From Saccharospirillum impatiens DSM 12546 (GTDB lineage: Bacteria; Pseudomonadota; Gammaproteobacteria; Pseudomonadales; Natronospirillaceae), in assembly GCF_000423605.1 (NCBI RefSeq), contig NZ_AUIH01000001.1, positions 151,701 to 215,700 on the forward strand: a stretch of 64,000 nt of DNA. Reading direction: 5' to 3'. The notes under the pieces were generated by a model. That model saw nothing but the letters and a program-made list of their open reading frames with translations. It made no database searches and was not told the origin of the DNA. The stretch's first letter is position 1, and every line of letters starts with the position of its first letter. This document shows, one piece after another, positions 37,517-46,761 of this stretch. Made by a program: the position numbers and the translations under genes.

Positions 37517-40053
37517 CAGTTTCCGTGAAATCAGAAACGCGCCAATCGGGAGCAGGCAAAGCCGGAGCGGCGCGTTCACTGGCCCTGAAACTGCTGTGGC
37601 GCGACTGGCGCAGCGGTGAGCTGAATATCCTGATTGCCGCCCTGATGGTGGCGGTCACTACGGTGACCAGCATTGGCCTGTTCTCCGACCGAATTCGCAA
37701 TTCGATACAGGACGAAGCGGGATCCCTGTTGGCGGCCGATGCCCAGATTCGCAGTCGCAGTGCCATTCCGATCTCCGATGAATTGCGCCAGCAAGCCGAG
37801 TCGGCGGGGCTGGCTACGGCCGATATTGTCACCTTTCAAGCCATGGCGTTTGGCAACGACGATGCATTGCAGTTGAGCGCCGTTAAGGCGGTTTCCCCCG
37901 AGTACCCGCTGAAGGGTGAGCTGGTGATTGCCGATCAGCCCTTCGGTGAAGGACGTTCGGTTCAGGCCGGGCCCCCCGCCGGAGAAGCCTGGATCATCTC
38001 GCGGTTGTTCCTGTCGCTGGGCATTGGCATTGGCGACACCATTGGCGTTGGCGATGCCAATTTGACGGTAACCGCAGCGCTGATCACCGAGCCGGACGAA
38101 GCCGGTTCTTTTTTTGATTTTAACCCCCGGGTGATGATTAACACCGCCGATGTGGAGCAAACCGGAGCCGTGCAACTGGGCAGTCGTGCTCGCTACCGGC
38201 TTTTGCTGGGCGGCGATGTCGAACCGTTCAAAGCTCAGGTTGAGGATACGTTACGCCCGGATTACCGCTGGGCCGACGTACGCGACGCCAACGAGGGCGT
38301 GACCTCGGCTCTGGACCGGGCTGAAAGTTTCTTGCTGCTTGCGGGATCACTGGGCGTGATGCTGGCCGGGGTGGCCCTGGCGCTGGCCTCGCGGCGTTAC
38401 GCCAGTCGTCAGCTAAGCCACGTTGCTTTGTTGAAAACCCTGGGGCTGACGCCCAACGCCATTGCCCGGCTGTATGCTGGCAACCTGGTGATATTGGGCG
38501 TGATTACTGTCTTTGCGGGCCTGGCGCTGGGCTGGATACTGCACTGGGCTTTTCTGGAGCTGGCCTCCGGACTGTTGCCGCGAGAACTGGAACCGGCAGG
38601 CTGGCGCCCAATCTGGATCGGGCTGCTGACCGGCATGGTCTGCCTGATGGCCTTCGCGTTCCCGCCGGTCTGGGTGTTGCGGCAGGTGCCACCGGCCAAG
38701 GTGTTGCGGTCTGAGCTGGAAGGCGGAACGCTGAGCCAGCGCATGGTCGTTGCCATCGGTGCGGTGGCGGTGGTCGGGCTGGTCTGGTTTTACAGTGGCG
38801 ATGTGTTGCTGACGGCAGCATTGCTCGGCGGTGGTCTGATCGCCTTGTTCGGCGTCTCATTGATGGCGGCGGTGCTGATTCGTGTGGTGCGCCGTTATGG
38901 CAGCCGCCTGGGTACGACCTGGCGCCTGGGGTTGTCCAATCTGCAGCGCCACAGCCGACAGAATGCCTTTCAGATCATGGTGTTTTCCATTGCACTGATG
39001 CTGCTGTTCATTCTGACGTTGTTGCGGTCTTCGCTGATCGGAGAATGGCAGCAGCAGTTACCCGAAGGCGCGCCCAACCATTTTGCCTTTAACATATTCG
39101 AAGATGAACTCGATGGTTTTCAGGGCATTCTGGATGCCAATAACGTCCAGCGGGAGCCTCTCTACCCGATGATTCGGGGTCGGCTGACCGACGTTAACGA
39201 TGAGGCCCTTGTTGATCGGCTGGACCGTCTGCAGCCCAGTGGCGACGATTTCAGGCGTGAGCTGAATCTTACCTGGTCCGACACCCTGGCCGATGACAAT
39301 GCCGTGGTGGACGGACAATGGTGGGAGCCGGGTGACGCTCAGCGCAACCTGATTTCCGTAGAACAGGATTTCGCCGAGCAACTGGAGATCGGGCTGGGTG
39401 ATGAGCTGACGTTTACTATCGGTGGCCAGCCGGTGGACGTGACCGTCAAGAGCATTCGCACCGTTCAGTGGGACAGCCTGGCGCCGAACTTTTACGTGAT
39501 ATTCAGTGGCCCGATTCTGGAAGGCGCCGGTGCGGCCTACATCACCAGTTTTTATCTGGATGCTGACCAGAAGCCTTTGTTGGCTGAACTGTTGCGCCAA
39601 CACCCAACCGTCAGCGTGATTGAAGTCGATGCCATTATTCGGCAGATTCAGGATATTGTCGGCCAGGTGACGGTAGCGGTTGAGTTCATACTGGGGCTGG
39701 TGCTTGTGGCCGGTTTCATTGTGCTGCTGGCCAGCGTGCAGGCGACGCTTGATGTGCGTCTGGTTGAAAGCGCCATTCTGCGTACCCTGGGTGCCCGGGC
39801 GGCGCTGGTGCGTGGCGGCCTGTGGATCGAGTTCGCGTCACTCGGTGCTCTGGCCGGGTTGCTGGGTGCGCTGGGCGCTGAAGTCGCGCTGGCCTATTTC
39901 CAGACGGAAATGCTGAACCTGAGCTGGACGCCGCACCCGCTGCTGTGGGTTACCGGCCCGATTCTCGGGGGTGTGGTGATCGGCGTCATTGGTGTGGTGT
40001 CGACCCGCCGGGTGATAAAGGTTCCGCCGATGGTGGTGCTGCGCAGCGTTTAA
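37513..40053 (+). CDS. ybbP: ABC transporter permease YbbP (FtsX-like)
   Basis: An 846-residue inner-membrane protein with two FtsX/MacB-type permease modules and large periplasmic domains. Hydrophobic segments occur near residues 37-57, about 270-290, 320-350, 370-390, 410-460, 490-510 and three at the C-terminus (about 720-840). QNAFQIMVFSIALMLLFILTL and the closing VSTRRVIKVPPMVVLRSV are typical. It partners YbbA, probably as a mechanotransmitter rather than a classical importer. Confidence 0.92.
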   Translation: MTVSVKSETRQSGAGKAGAARSLALKLLWRDWRSGELNILIAALMVAVTTVTSIGLFSDRIRNSIQDEAGSLLAADAQIRSRSAIPISDELRQQAESAGLATADIVTFQAMAFGNDDALQLSAVKAVSPEYPLKGELVIADQPFGEGRSVQAGPPAGEAWIISRLFLSLGIGIGDTIGVGDANLTVTAALITEPDEAGSFFDFNPRVMINTADVEQTGAVQLGSRARYRLLLGGDVEPFKAQVEDTLRPDYRWADVRDANEGVTSALDRAESFLLLAGSLGVMLAGVALALASRRYASRQLSHVALLKTLGLTPNAIARLYAGNLVILGVITVFAGLALGWILHWAFLELASGLLPRELEPAGWRPIWIGLLTGMVCLMAFAFPPVWVLRQVPPAKVLRSELEGGTLSQRMVVAIGAVAVVGLVWFYSGDVLLTAALLGGGLIALFGVSLMAAVLIRVVRRYGSRLGTTWRLGLSNLQRHSRQNAFQIMVFSIALMLLFILTLLRSSLIGEWQQQLPEGAPNHFAFNIFEDELDGFQGILDANNVQREPLYPMIRGRLTDVNDEALVDRLDRLQPSGDDFRRELNLTWSDTLADDNAVVDGQWWEPGDAQRNLISVEQDFAEQLEIGLGDELTFTIGGQPVDVTVKSIRTVQWDSLAPNFYVIFSGPILEGAGAAYITSFYLDADQKPLLAELLRQHPTVSVIEVDAIIRQIQDIVGQVTVAVEFILGLVLVAGFIVLLASVQATLDVRLVESAILRTLGARAALVRGGLWIEFASLGALAGLLGALGAEVALAYFQTEMLNLSWTPHPLLWVTGPILGGVVIGVIGVVSTRRVIKVPPMVVLRSV

Positions 40054-40069
40054 CGCCAGCAGTGCAGTG

Positions 40070-40097
40070 AGCGGGCCATTGAAATGGCCCGCTTTGC
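40070..40097 (+). terminator. hairpin terminator after ybbP
   Basis: AGCGGGCCATT pairs with AATGGCCCGCT around a very short loop, followed by TTTGCCC; 16 bp past the ybbP stop. The T run is short. Confidence 0.65.
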
Positions 40098-40292
40098 CCT
40101 AATAATAGCGGCCAAGGTTCGGTTGCAAGAACAGGCTTGAAAGGTCTGAACAGACTGTCGAACACTCCCCTGAACTGTAAAAGTCAGCCATTGACTTGGT
40201 AGACTGCGGTTGCACCGCAGGCCAATGGTTCGGGCTGTGATGCCTGTTTTTTTAAAATCCCTGTTATTTACCCACCCACTCAAGGAGATTTC

Positions 40293-40916
40293 ATGAGCGT
40301 ATTACTGGGTCGTAAGGCCCCTGATTTCACCGCACCGGCGGTTAAAGGCAACGGCGAAATCGTTGATAACTACAGTTTGAGCCAGTCCATCGAAGGACGT
40401 TATGCGCTGGTGTTCTTTTACCCGCTGGATTTCACCTTTGTATGCCCCTCTGAGCTGATTGCGCTGGATAAGCGTGTTGAAAAGCTCAAAGAACTGGGTG
40501 TTGAGGTGATCTCCGTGTCAATTGACTCGCATTTCACCCACAACGCCTGGCGCAACACGCCGGTCAACCAGGGCGGTATTGGTCCGGTTCGCTACACCAT
40601 GGTGGGCGATATGGATCACAGCATCACCCGTGCCTATGGCGTCGAATCTGAAGGTGGCGATAGCTACTACCCACCAGGGGTGGCATTCCGTGCGTCTTTC
40701 GTCATCGACAAAAAAGGCGTCGTTCGTGCGCAGCACATGAACGATGAGCCGATTGGCCGCAACATCGATGAATTGGTCCGGGTCGTGGAAGCACTGCAGT
40801 TCTTCGAAGAGAACGGCCACGTTTGCCCGGCTGGCTGGCAGAAAGGCGATGAAGGCATGGTTAACACGCCAGATGGCGTTGCTGATTACCTGGGTAACAA
40901 CTCCGGCAAGCTCTGA
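40293..40916 (+). CDS. typical 2-Cys peroxiredoxin (AhpC/Prx1 family)
   Basis: A 207-residue thiol peroxidase reducing H2O2 and alkyl hydroperoxides. Peroxidatic Cys in LDFTFVCPSE (about residue 50), the conserved Arg/Thr pocket, and the resolving Cys in HVCPAGWQKGDEGM (about 170) mark a 2-Cys Prx. A consensus AAGGAG precedes the ATG and a strong terminator follows, so it is a single-gene unit. The reductant may be thioredoxin; a thioredoxin gene lies 1.2 kb downstream. Confidence 0.93.
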   Translation: MSVLLGRKAPDFTAPAVKGNGEIVDNYSLSQSIEGRYALVFFYPLDFTFVCPSELIALDKRVEKLKELGVEVISVSIDSHFTHNAWRNTPVNQGGIGPVRYTMVGDMDHSITRAYGVESEGGDSYYPPGVAFRASFVIDKKGVVRAQHMNDEPIGRNIDELVRVVEALQFFEENGHVCPAGWQKGDEGMVNTPDGVADYLGNNSGKL

Positions 40917-40934
40917 TCTGTTGAGTTACTCCGG

Positions 40935-40958
40935 AACCCGGCTTAGGCCGGGTTTTTT
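40935..40958 (+). terminator. rho-independent terminator after peroxiredoxin
   Basis: AACCCGGC-TTAG-GCCGGGTT, a perfect 8-bp stem, followed by T4. Confidence 0.93.
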
Positions 40959-40984
40959 ATGGATTGAGTTTGGCGCTGTATGAC

Positions 40985-41095
40985 CCACAGGCACCGGGCA
41001 TTACCATTCGGGGATGTCTGAGGCATAGATGCCGAAGTCAAGCGTACAGGGATGTATTCACAGCGACCCGGAATGGTAATGCCCGGTGCCTGTGG
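40985..41095. repeat. palindromic repeat element, copy 3
   Basis: Perfect 25-bp inverted arms at 40985-41009 and 41071-41095, the longest of the four copies. The core contains TGAGGCAT-AG-ATGCCGAAG and TACA-GGGA-TGTA hairpins, then CACAGCG. It lies between the convergent peroxiredoxin and LysR genes. Confidence 0.88.
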
Positions 41096-41115
41096 CTTCT
41101 GGCGAGGAATTGATT

Positions 41116-42000
41116 TCACAAAAGGCTGTAAAGCCTCCCAATATGATTTTGAAAATGGTCCAGAAACAGCTGCGTTTTCAATGGTAGCTGGCGGCTGCGG
41201 TAGACCACGGTCAGTTGCTGGGCAACCGGTTTTCCTTCCAGGGTGACTTCCAACAGCGCGCCACGCCGGACGGCGGGTTCAGCCTGATAGCGGGCCAGGC
41301 GGGCGATGCCCAGGCCGCGCACGGCGGCTTGTAATTGCATGTCCGGGCTGTTTAGGACGAGTCTGCCTGATATGGGTTGAACCGTGAGGGTTTGGCCGGT
41401 CCGGAATGCCCATTGGGTTTCGCCGGTTTGCAGAATGCAGCGGCACTGCCCGAGTTCCGCCAGGGTGGCCGGAGTTTTGTCGGCGCAGTGGCTGGCGATA
41501 TAGAGCCCCTGGGGAATGCTCATCAGTGACCGGGCAATCCAGTCGCTGTCGGGCAGAGGGGCATCGTGCAAAATGAATTGCAGATCGTGCTCTGGCGATG
41601 GCAACGGGTATTGGCCGCTGTATTGAGTGCACCGGAGGCTGATGTCCGGGTAGCGTTGCAGGAATTCGCTGATCAGTTCACCCATCTGAGTCGTGAACAG
41701 TTCCTGTGGCATCTGGATCGACAGGGTACCCTTGGGTTGTCGCTGATAGGCCAGCACCGAAGACTGAATGTCGGACAGTTCGTCGAGAAAAGGCGCCGCA
41801 TTGTCGTAAAGGCTCTGGCCGGCTTCAGTCAGGTCCATGCGTCGTGTCGAGCGTTCCAGCAGGGTTACGCCCAGTGTCTCTTCAAATTGGCGCAGTTGGC
41901 GACTCAGAGTGGATTTGGGCATGCCCCGCCGGGCCGCCGCTGCGGTAATACTGCCCGCATTAACGGTATCAACAAACAGTGACAGGCCATTCAATTCCAT
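41116..42000 (-). CDS. LysR-family regulator divergent from thioredoxin
   Basis: A 294-residue LysR protein; helix-turn-helix at about residues 16-38 (SITAAAARRGMPKSTLSRQLRQFEE) and an effector domain of the CrgA/DsdC-like cluster. It is divergent from a thioredoxin gene 134 bp away, with a candidate operator between them, so it may sense redox state or control the thioredoxin; this is inferred from position. Confidence 0.85.
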   Translation of the reverse strand: MELNGLSLFVDTVNAGSITAAAARRGMPKSTLSRQLRQFEETLGVTLLERSTRRMDLTEAGQSLYDNAAPFLDELSDIQSSVLAYQRQPKGTLSIQMPQELFTTQMGELISEFLQRYPDISLRCTQYSGQYPLPSPEHDLQFILHDAPLPDSDWIARSLMSIPQGLYIASHCADKTPATLAELGQCRCILQTGETQWAFRTGQTLTVQPISGRLVLNSPDMQLQAAVRGLGIARLARYQAEPAVRRGALLEVTLEGKPVAQQLTVVYRSRQLPLKTQLFLDHFQNHIGRLYSLL

Positions 42001-42060
42001 GCGGAGTACCTTCCTCTTCAGGTAAAGATTGTTCCAAATATGGCATAAAGATGCTCAAAA

Positions 42061-42074
42061 ATACTGTCTAGTAT
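42061..42074. promoter_or_regulatory. candidate LysR operator between lysR and trx
   Basis: Perfect inverted repeat ATACT-GTCT-AGTAT centred in the divergent gap, about 60 bp from each start. A near-copy half-site, AAGTATC, follows at 42083-42090 next to TATTAT, a possible -10 for trx. Confidence 0.5.
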
Positions 42075-42134
42075 CGAAATGCAAAGTATCTATTATAGAG
42101 GCATCAAAGTCATTGACCTGAAGAGGTACAGAAT

Positions 42135-42461
42135 ATGTCAAACGTGAAATTGCTGGATGCGGAACAGTTTACTGCGACGGTCGAAGGCGGCCAGGGCCTG
42201 ACTCTGGTCGATTTTTACGCCGACTGGTGTGGCCCCTGCAAGATGATTGCGCCCGTGCTCGAAGACCTGGCCAGTGAATACGAAGGCAAGGTTAACGTGG
42301 TGAAGCTCGATGCCGATGCACACCCGGACGTGTTGTCCAAATACGGCGTTCGCGGCCTGCCGACGCTGATGATGTTCGAAAACGGCAAGCCGGTTGGCAC
42401 TCGTGTTGGCGCTCAGCCTGCCAGTGCACTGAAATCTTTTATCGGCGAGCATTCTGCCTGA
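42135..42461 (+). CDS. trxA: thioredoxin
   Basis: A 108-residue thioredoxin, the classical length, with the redox motif WCGPCK (about residues 31-36), the cis-Pro in RGLPTLMMFENG and the conserved FYADW strand. It reduces protein disulfides in the cytoplasm and supplies peroxiredoxins and other enzymes. GAAGAGG precedes the ATG. In many relatives trxA is followed by rho; here fadE follows, so this may be a secondary thioredoxin. The symbol is by family. Confidence 0.9.
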   Translation: MSNVKLLDAEQFTATVEGGQGLTLVDFYADWCGPCKMIAPVLEDLASEYEGKVNVVKLDADAHPDVLSKYGVRGLPTLMMFENGKPVGTRVGAQPASALKSFIGEHSA

Positions 42462-42474
42462 ATCTGGTTGCTTT

Positions 42475-42656
42475 GCCTCCCGCGAACGGGAGGCGACTCT
42501 CCGGCGTCGGGCGAATAGTCGCCCACTCTACCTTCGAGGAGAGACGGCACAGCAGCCTTTATTGTGTAGACCTCTCCCGATAGTTACCCTCAGCACCCGA
42601 TTTTCGGCGGGCAGCCAACGGCGAGACTCGACTTTTTTATTCAATACTCTCCTTTT
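42475..42656 (+). ncRNA. structured untranslated region after trx, possible small RNA
   Basis: Within 200 bp after the thioredoxin stop are four hairpins in a row: GCCTCCCG-CGAA-CGGGAGGC (42475-42494), GGGCGA-ATAG-TCGCCC (42509-42524), CTCTaCCT-TCG-AGGAGAG (42526-42543) and CCGATTTTCGG (42597-42607), and then a strong terminator at 42657. There is no reading frame. It may be a long 3' UTR, a processed RNA or an independently transcribed small RNA; I do not recognise a family. The rest of the 393-bp gap to fadE holds the terminator and the fadE promoter region. Confidence 0.45.
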
Positions 42657-42681
42657 AACCGGGCTTGCCCGGTTTTTTTCA
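42657..42681 (+). terminator. rho-independent terminator
   Basis: AACCGGGC-TT-GCCCGGTT, an 8-bp stem, followed by T5. It ends the thioredoxin or small-RNA transcript about 200 bp after trx. Confidence 0.92.
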
Positions 42682-42779
42682 TTGGATCTCCGCTAAGCTG
42701 TTGATTCGTTCCCCTAGGTCAAAGAACACCGCAAAGCGTTGCATTGGGTTGGCAAGTTGACTCGTAAGTCGCTAAGTTT

Positions 42780-42793
42780 CAAACATGTGTTTA
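42780..42793. promoter_or_regulatory. PsrA-like operator upstream of fadE
   Basis: CAAAC-ATGT-GTTTA lies about 62 bp upstream of fadE. It fits the AAAC-N4-GTTT pattern of the fatty-acid-responsive repressor PsrA of pseudomonads. A psrA gene is not in the window, so this rests on motif and position. Confidence 0.45.
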
Positions 42794-42854
42794 ACGATTA
42801 GACTGGCTGGACTGGTCAGCGAAGGGCAACTTTTCCATTGATTGGGAGATCAAT

Positions 42855-45359
42855 ATGAACCATCTGTTGATTCTGGCGTTGGCGGTAGTCGTCAAGCTGG
42901 TTATTTTACGTCGTGAGATGGGCGCACTGGCCCTGGTGGTCGGTTTCGCCGTCGTGGGTGTTATCGGTTTCTGGTGGCAAAGCCCCTGGCTGGGCGGACT
43001 GTTGATTCTGGCGGCTGCCGGCACCGCCGTCGGTGGTTTGCCGGCGCTGCGCAGCAGCTGGCTGACCCCCAAGCTGTTTTCTATTTTCAAACAAGTGGCG
43101 CCCAAGGTATCCGCTACGGAACGGGTCGCTCTGGAAGCCGGTACCGTTGGCTGGGACGGCGAATTGTTCTCCGGCCGGCCTGACTGGCGCGTGCTGATGG
43201 ACAAGCGCAACGATGGCCTGAGCGAAGAAGAACAGGCCTTTGTTGATAACCAGTGTGGTGTTGTGTCGGGCATGTGCAACGCCTGGGACATTGCCCATGA
43301 GCGTGCTGACTTGCCGGCCGATGCCTGGAACTACCTGAAAAAAGAAGGCTTTTTCGGGATGATCATTCCGAAAGAATACGGCGGGCTCGGCTTTTCGGCC
43401 AAGGCACAGTCGGCGGTGTTGCAGAAACTGTCGGTGAATGAATCCCTGATGGTTGTCGTCGGCGTTCCCAATTCGCTCGGCCCGGGCGAATTGCTGCTCA
43501 AATACGGCACCCAGGAACAGAAAGACCATTACCTGCCACGCCTGGCCGATGGCCGTGAAATTCCCTGTTTTGGCCTGACTGGCCCGCGTGCCGGCTCTGA
43601 CGCGACCTCGATTCCCGATACCGGCATTGTCTGTAAAGGCATGCATGAGGGCAAAGAAGTTCTGGGTGTGCGCCTGAATTTTGAAAAACGCTGGATCACC
43701 CTGGCCCCTATTGCCACCGTGGTTGGCCTGGCGTTCCGGATGTTTGATCCGGAGAAATTGCTGGGTGATACCGAAGATATAGGCATCACCTGCGCGCTGA
43801 TTCCGCGCGACACTGAAGGCATGGAGATTGGTCGTCGTCACGCGCCTATCGGTAGCCCCTTTATGAACGGCCCGATCGTCGGCAAAGACGTGTTCATTCC
43901 CATGGACTGGCTGATTGGTGGTACCGATATGGCCGGGGAGGGCTGGCGTATGCTGGTCGAGTGCCTCTCGGTCGGTCGTTGCATCACATTGCCATCCGGT
44001 GCCAGTGGTTCAGGCCGTTACATGGTGGGTCTGGCGGGTGGCTTTACGCGCATTCGGCGTCAGTTCAATGTGCCGGTTGCGGATATGGAAGGTGTGCAGG
44101 TGCCGCTCGCCCGCATCGCATCAATGGCCTACATTGCACGTGCGACAGTGCGGCACACCGCCAATATGATCGACAATGGCGAGAAGCCTGCGGTGCCCTC
44201 GGCTATTCTGAAAAGCCAGCTGACCGAGTTTCAGCGCCAGATGGTGACCGACGCCATGGATGTACACGGCGGAAAAACCGTCACCCTGGGACCGCGCAAC
44301 TATCTCGGTATTGGATACTCTTCAACGGCAGTGGCAATCACGGTTGAGGGGGCGAACATCATGACCCGCAGCCTGATGATCTTTGGCCAGGGCGCCATTC
44401 GCTGCCACCCCTGGGTTCTTCAGGAGCTGGAAGCAAAAGACAACGACGACATTCGTGGCTTCGACAAGGCCATATTTGGTCATATCGGCATGGCGGCGGG
44501 TAACGTGGCCCGGTCACTGACCGCGGCCCTGGGCATTCCGACCGGTGAAACGCCGTTCTATGGCGACGCTGGCCGTTATGCACGGGCGGTGAATCGCTTC
44601 AGTGCCTCGTTCAGTTTGTTGGCCGATGTGGCCATGGGCACACTCGGCGGTGGTCTTAAGCAGCGTGAAATGCTGTCGGCCCGGCTCGGGGATGTGTTGT
44701 CGAACCTGTACATGACCTCAATGGTGCTCAAAGAATGGCATGAAGGCACCAAAGTCGCCGGAGAAGAAGCGCTGATGCGGTACAGCTGTGAGTTCATGTT
44801 GCATCGCGCTGAATTGGCCATCGATGAGATTCTCGATAATCTGCCAAACCGTCCGGTTGCGATCGCGGTGCGTCCGGTGGTGTTGCCGCTCGGCAAGCGC
44901 TGGCCCATGCCGTCGGATACGTTGGTAGCGCGGATTGCACGGGATGTGTCAACTGATTCGCCATTGCGCAGCCATCTGATTGAAGACACCTGGCAAACGC
45001 AGGAAGACGGTCAGCAAGAGAACCCTCTGGCCCGTTACAATGCGTTGCTCAAAGACAACGATCGCGCGACAGCCTTGTACAAGGTCGTTAACAAAGCCTA
45101 TGCCAAAGGCGACTTGCCGATGACGGCGCTGCACCCCGAACAGCGCTTTGAGGAGGCTCACAAAGCTGAACTGATCAACGAGGACGACTTCAAGTTCATG
45201 GTGGCCTATGAAGCTGATGTTCTGGACATGCTGACCGTCGATGATTTCGCGTTCGATGAGCTGGCACGCAACAAGAGCAAGATTGTCTGGCACAACGGCC
45301 GACCCAAAGCCAAGCGTAAGCCGGCGGCGAAGAAAACTGAGGCTGCTACGGGCGAGTAA
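42855..45359 (+). CDS. fadE: acyl-CoA dehydrogenase FadE
   Basis: FadE catalyses the first beta-oxidation step, acyl-CoA to trans-2-enoyl-CoA. The 834 residues are the usual length of the gammaproteobacterial form: two N-terminal hydrophobic segments (about 2-20 and 24-55), the acyl-CoA dehydrogenase core (about 125-520; IIPKEYGGLGFSAKAQS, CFGLTGPRAGSDA, VEGANIMTRSLMIFGQGAIRCHPW) and the C-terminal DUF1974 domain. A Lys/Ala-rich tail ends the protein. GGGAGA precedes the ATG. A PsrA-like site suggests induction by fatty acids. Confidence 0.95.
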   Translation: MNHLLILALAVVVKLVILRREMGALALVVGFAVVGVIGFWWQSPWLGGLLILAAAGTAVGGLPALRSSWLTPKLFSIFKQVAPKVSATERVALEAGTVGWDGELFSGRPDWRVLMDKRNDGLSEEEQAFVDNQCGVVSGMCNAWDIAHERADLPADAWNYLKKEGFFGMIIPKEYGGLGFSAKAQSAVLQKLSVNESLMVVVGVPNSLGPGELLLKYGTQEQKDHYLPRLADGREIPCFGLTGPRAGSDATSIPDTGIVCKGMHEGKEVLGVRLNFEKRWITLAPIATVVGLAFRMFDPEKLLGDTEDIGITCALIPRDTEGMEIGRRHAPIGSPFMNGPIVGKDVFIPMDWLIGGTDMAGEGWRMLVECLSVGRCITLPSGASGSGRYMVGLAGGFTRIRRQFNVPVADMEGVQVPLARIASMAYIARATVRHTANMIDNGEKPAVPSAILKSQLTEFQRQMVTDAMDVHGGKTVTLGPRNYLGIGYSSTAVAITVEGANIMTRSLMIFGQGAIRCHPWVLQELEAKDNDDIRGFDKAIFGHIGMAAGNVARSLTAALGIPTGETPFYGDAGRYARAVNRFSASFSLLADVAMGTLGGGLKQREMLSARLGDVLSNLYMTSMVLKEWHEGTKVAGEEALMRYSCEFMLHRAELAIDEILDNLPNRPVAIAVRPVVLPLGKRWPMPSDTLVARIARDVSTDSPLRSHLIEDTWQTQEDGQQENPLARYNALLKDNDRATALYKVVNKAYAKGDLPMTALHPEQRFEEAHKAELINEDDFKFMVAYEADVLDMLTVDDFAFDELARNKSKIVWHNGRPKAKRKPAAKKTEAATGE

Positions 45360-45367
45360 AAGGAGGG

Positions 45368-45396
45368 TTCAGGCCGGGTTAATTGCCCGGCCTGAA
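45368..45396 (+). terminator. hairpin after fadE
   Basis: TTCAGGCCGGG pairs perfectly with CCCGGCCTGAA around TTAATTG, 8 bp after the fadE stop. There is no T run, so it may stabilise the mRNA end or act with other factors. Confidence 0.65.
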
Positions 45397-45461
45397 CAAT
45401 GCCCAGGCTAGCGCCATGAGCCAGGCATTCGCTAAAGAGTAGCTAAACGTTATCCAAGGAA

Positions 45462-45560
45462 CGTCAGGTGCGTCTACTGAAGGTCGTTAGATCGCATGGA
45501 TGCGATCTTCGAGCCCCCATGGATGGGTTTACGGCGTACCTTCAGTAGATGTACCTGACG
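45462..45560. repeat. palindromic repeat element, copy 4
   Basis: Inverted arms of 23 positions with two mismatches (45462-45484 and 45538-45560) enclose GATCGCA-TGGA-TGCGATC and CCCATGGATGGG hairpins followed by TTTACGGCG. It lies between the convergent fadE and thiamine-binding-like genes. Confidence 0.88.
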
Positions 45561-45620
45561 GTCCGACCAGCACCAATGCATATGTTGATAACGCTGAATT
45601 TTCGCCTGCGAATTCCTGGC

Positions 45621-45923
45621 TCATGGTGCTAGCCGATCTTCCACTGCCCCTATCTTGTCATCAAAGGTCTGGTCTTTGTCGGTACGGGTACCGACCTTGA
45701 TGGTGGATGACAGGCGGGTTACGCCGCCTTCATGGAGCTCGGCATGGCAGGCTTTGATGGCGGCGAAGACATCATCCCAGTGGCCGTAGAGGTTGGTGCC
45801 ATAGGCGTGCATGCGAGTTTCTATCGGAAAACGCTGTAAAATACGCTGGCAACCGGCGATTTCATCAGCGACCGAAACGCCCTCACCGATGGGGATGACG
45901 CACAGGTCGGCCATGCATTTCAT
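45621..45923 (-). CDS. MTH1187/Thiamine_BP (DUF77) family protein
   Basis: A 100-residue protein of the YkoF/MTH1187 thiamine-binding-like family: [49 protein letters not shown] and the closing [20 protein letters not shown] are typical. Members bind thiamine or related ligands as oligomers; the cellular role is unclear. Its ATG overlaps the rnt stop (ATGA), and AGGAG lies 8 bp upstream within rnt. Confidence 0.85.
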   Translation of the reverse strand: MKCMADLCVIPIGEGVSVADEIAGCQRILQRFPIETRMHAYGTNLYGHWDDVFAAIKACHAELHEGGVTRLSSTIKVGTRTDKDQTFDDKIGAVEDRLAP

Positions 45924-46612
45924 GAGCCCTGCTCCTGTCTGTCCATGAACTCCTGCTGGGTTTCAAATTCCCCGACCTCTGGCACCAGAGGCCAGCCGCC
46001 GAGTTGTTTCCAGCGGTTGACCATATCGCAAAACAGGTCGGCGGTTTTACGCGTATCGTACTCGGCACTGTGCGCTTCGCGGTCGTTGAATTCGATGCCG
46101 GCCGCTTCACAGGCTTTTTTGAGCACCGTCTGGCCATAGACCAGACCAGCCAGGGCTGAAGTGTCGAAGGTTGAGAAGGGGTGGAACGGGTTGCGTTTTA
46201 TGTCGGCGCGCTCAACAGCGGCCATCAGAAACGAATGGTCAAAGGTCGCGTTGTGACCGACCAGAATGGCCCGTTTGCAGTCTTCATCCTTGACGCCGTG
46301 GCGGACCATTTTGAAAATGCTCTTCAGAGCATCGGCTTCATCAATGGCCTCGCGCAACGGGTTGTGCGGGTCAATCCCGGTGAATTCGAGCGCCGCTTTT
46401 TCCATATTGGCGCCTTCGAATGGCTTTACATTGAAAAACACAGTTTTATCCGGTGACAGCCAGCCTTCTGAGTTCATTTTCAGAGTGACGGCGGCAATTT
46501 CAAGCAGAGCATCGGTGCGGGCATTGAAGCCCGCGGTTTCAACATCGATGACAACCGGGTAATAACCACGAAAACGCTGCGACAACAGCCAGTGAGCTTC
46601 GGGGTGCGACAC
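45920..46612 (-). CDS. rnt: ribonuclease T
   Basis: RNase T trims 3' ends of tRNA, 5S and 23S rRNA. The 230-residue protein shows the DEDDh exonuclease motifs [10 protein letters not shown] (about residues 20-29), [10 protein letters not shown] and [15 protein letters not shown]. The start is GTG at 46610-46612 with GGAG just upstream. It is divergent from motY, an association also seen in pseudomonads. Confidence 0.95.
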   Translation of the reverse strand: MSHPEAHWLLSQRFRGYYPVVIDVETAGFNARTDALLEIAAVTLKMNSEGWLSPDKTVFFNVKPFEGANMEKAALEFTGIDPHNPLREAIDEADALKSIFKMVRHGVKDEDCKRAILVGHNATFDHSFLMAAVERADIKRNPFHPFSTFDTSALAGLVYGQTVLKKACEAAGIEFNDREAHSAEYDTRKTADLFCDMVNRWKQLGGWPLVPEVGEFETQQEFMDRQEQGS

Positions 46613-46761
46613 GCGCGCTCCAGACCAGGAATTTGACGATCATCTTAATGAACTGGTCAGTTATGGCAAGGCGTTTGCTGTGGTTTTATAAATAGGGCGC
46701 AAATAGGCCTTTTCTGGGCTTATTATTAGCCGATAACCGGCAAAACACGGGAGACACACTG

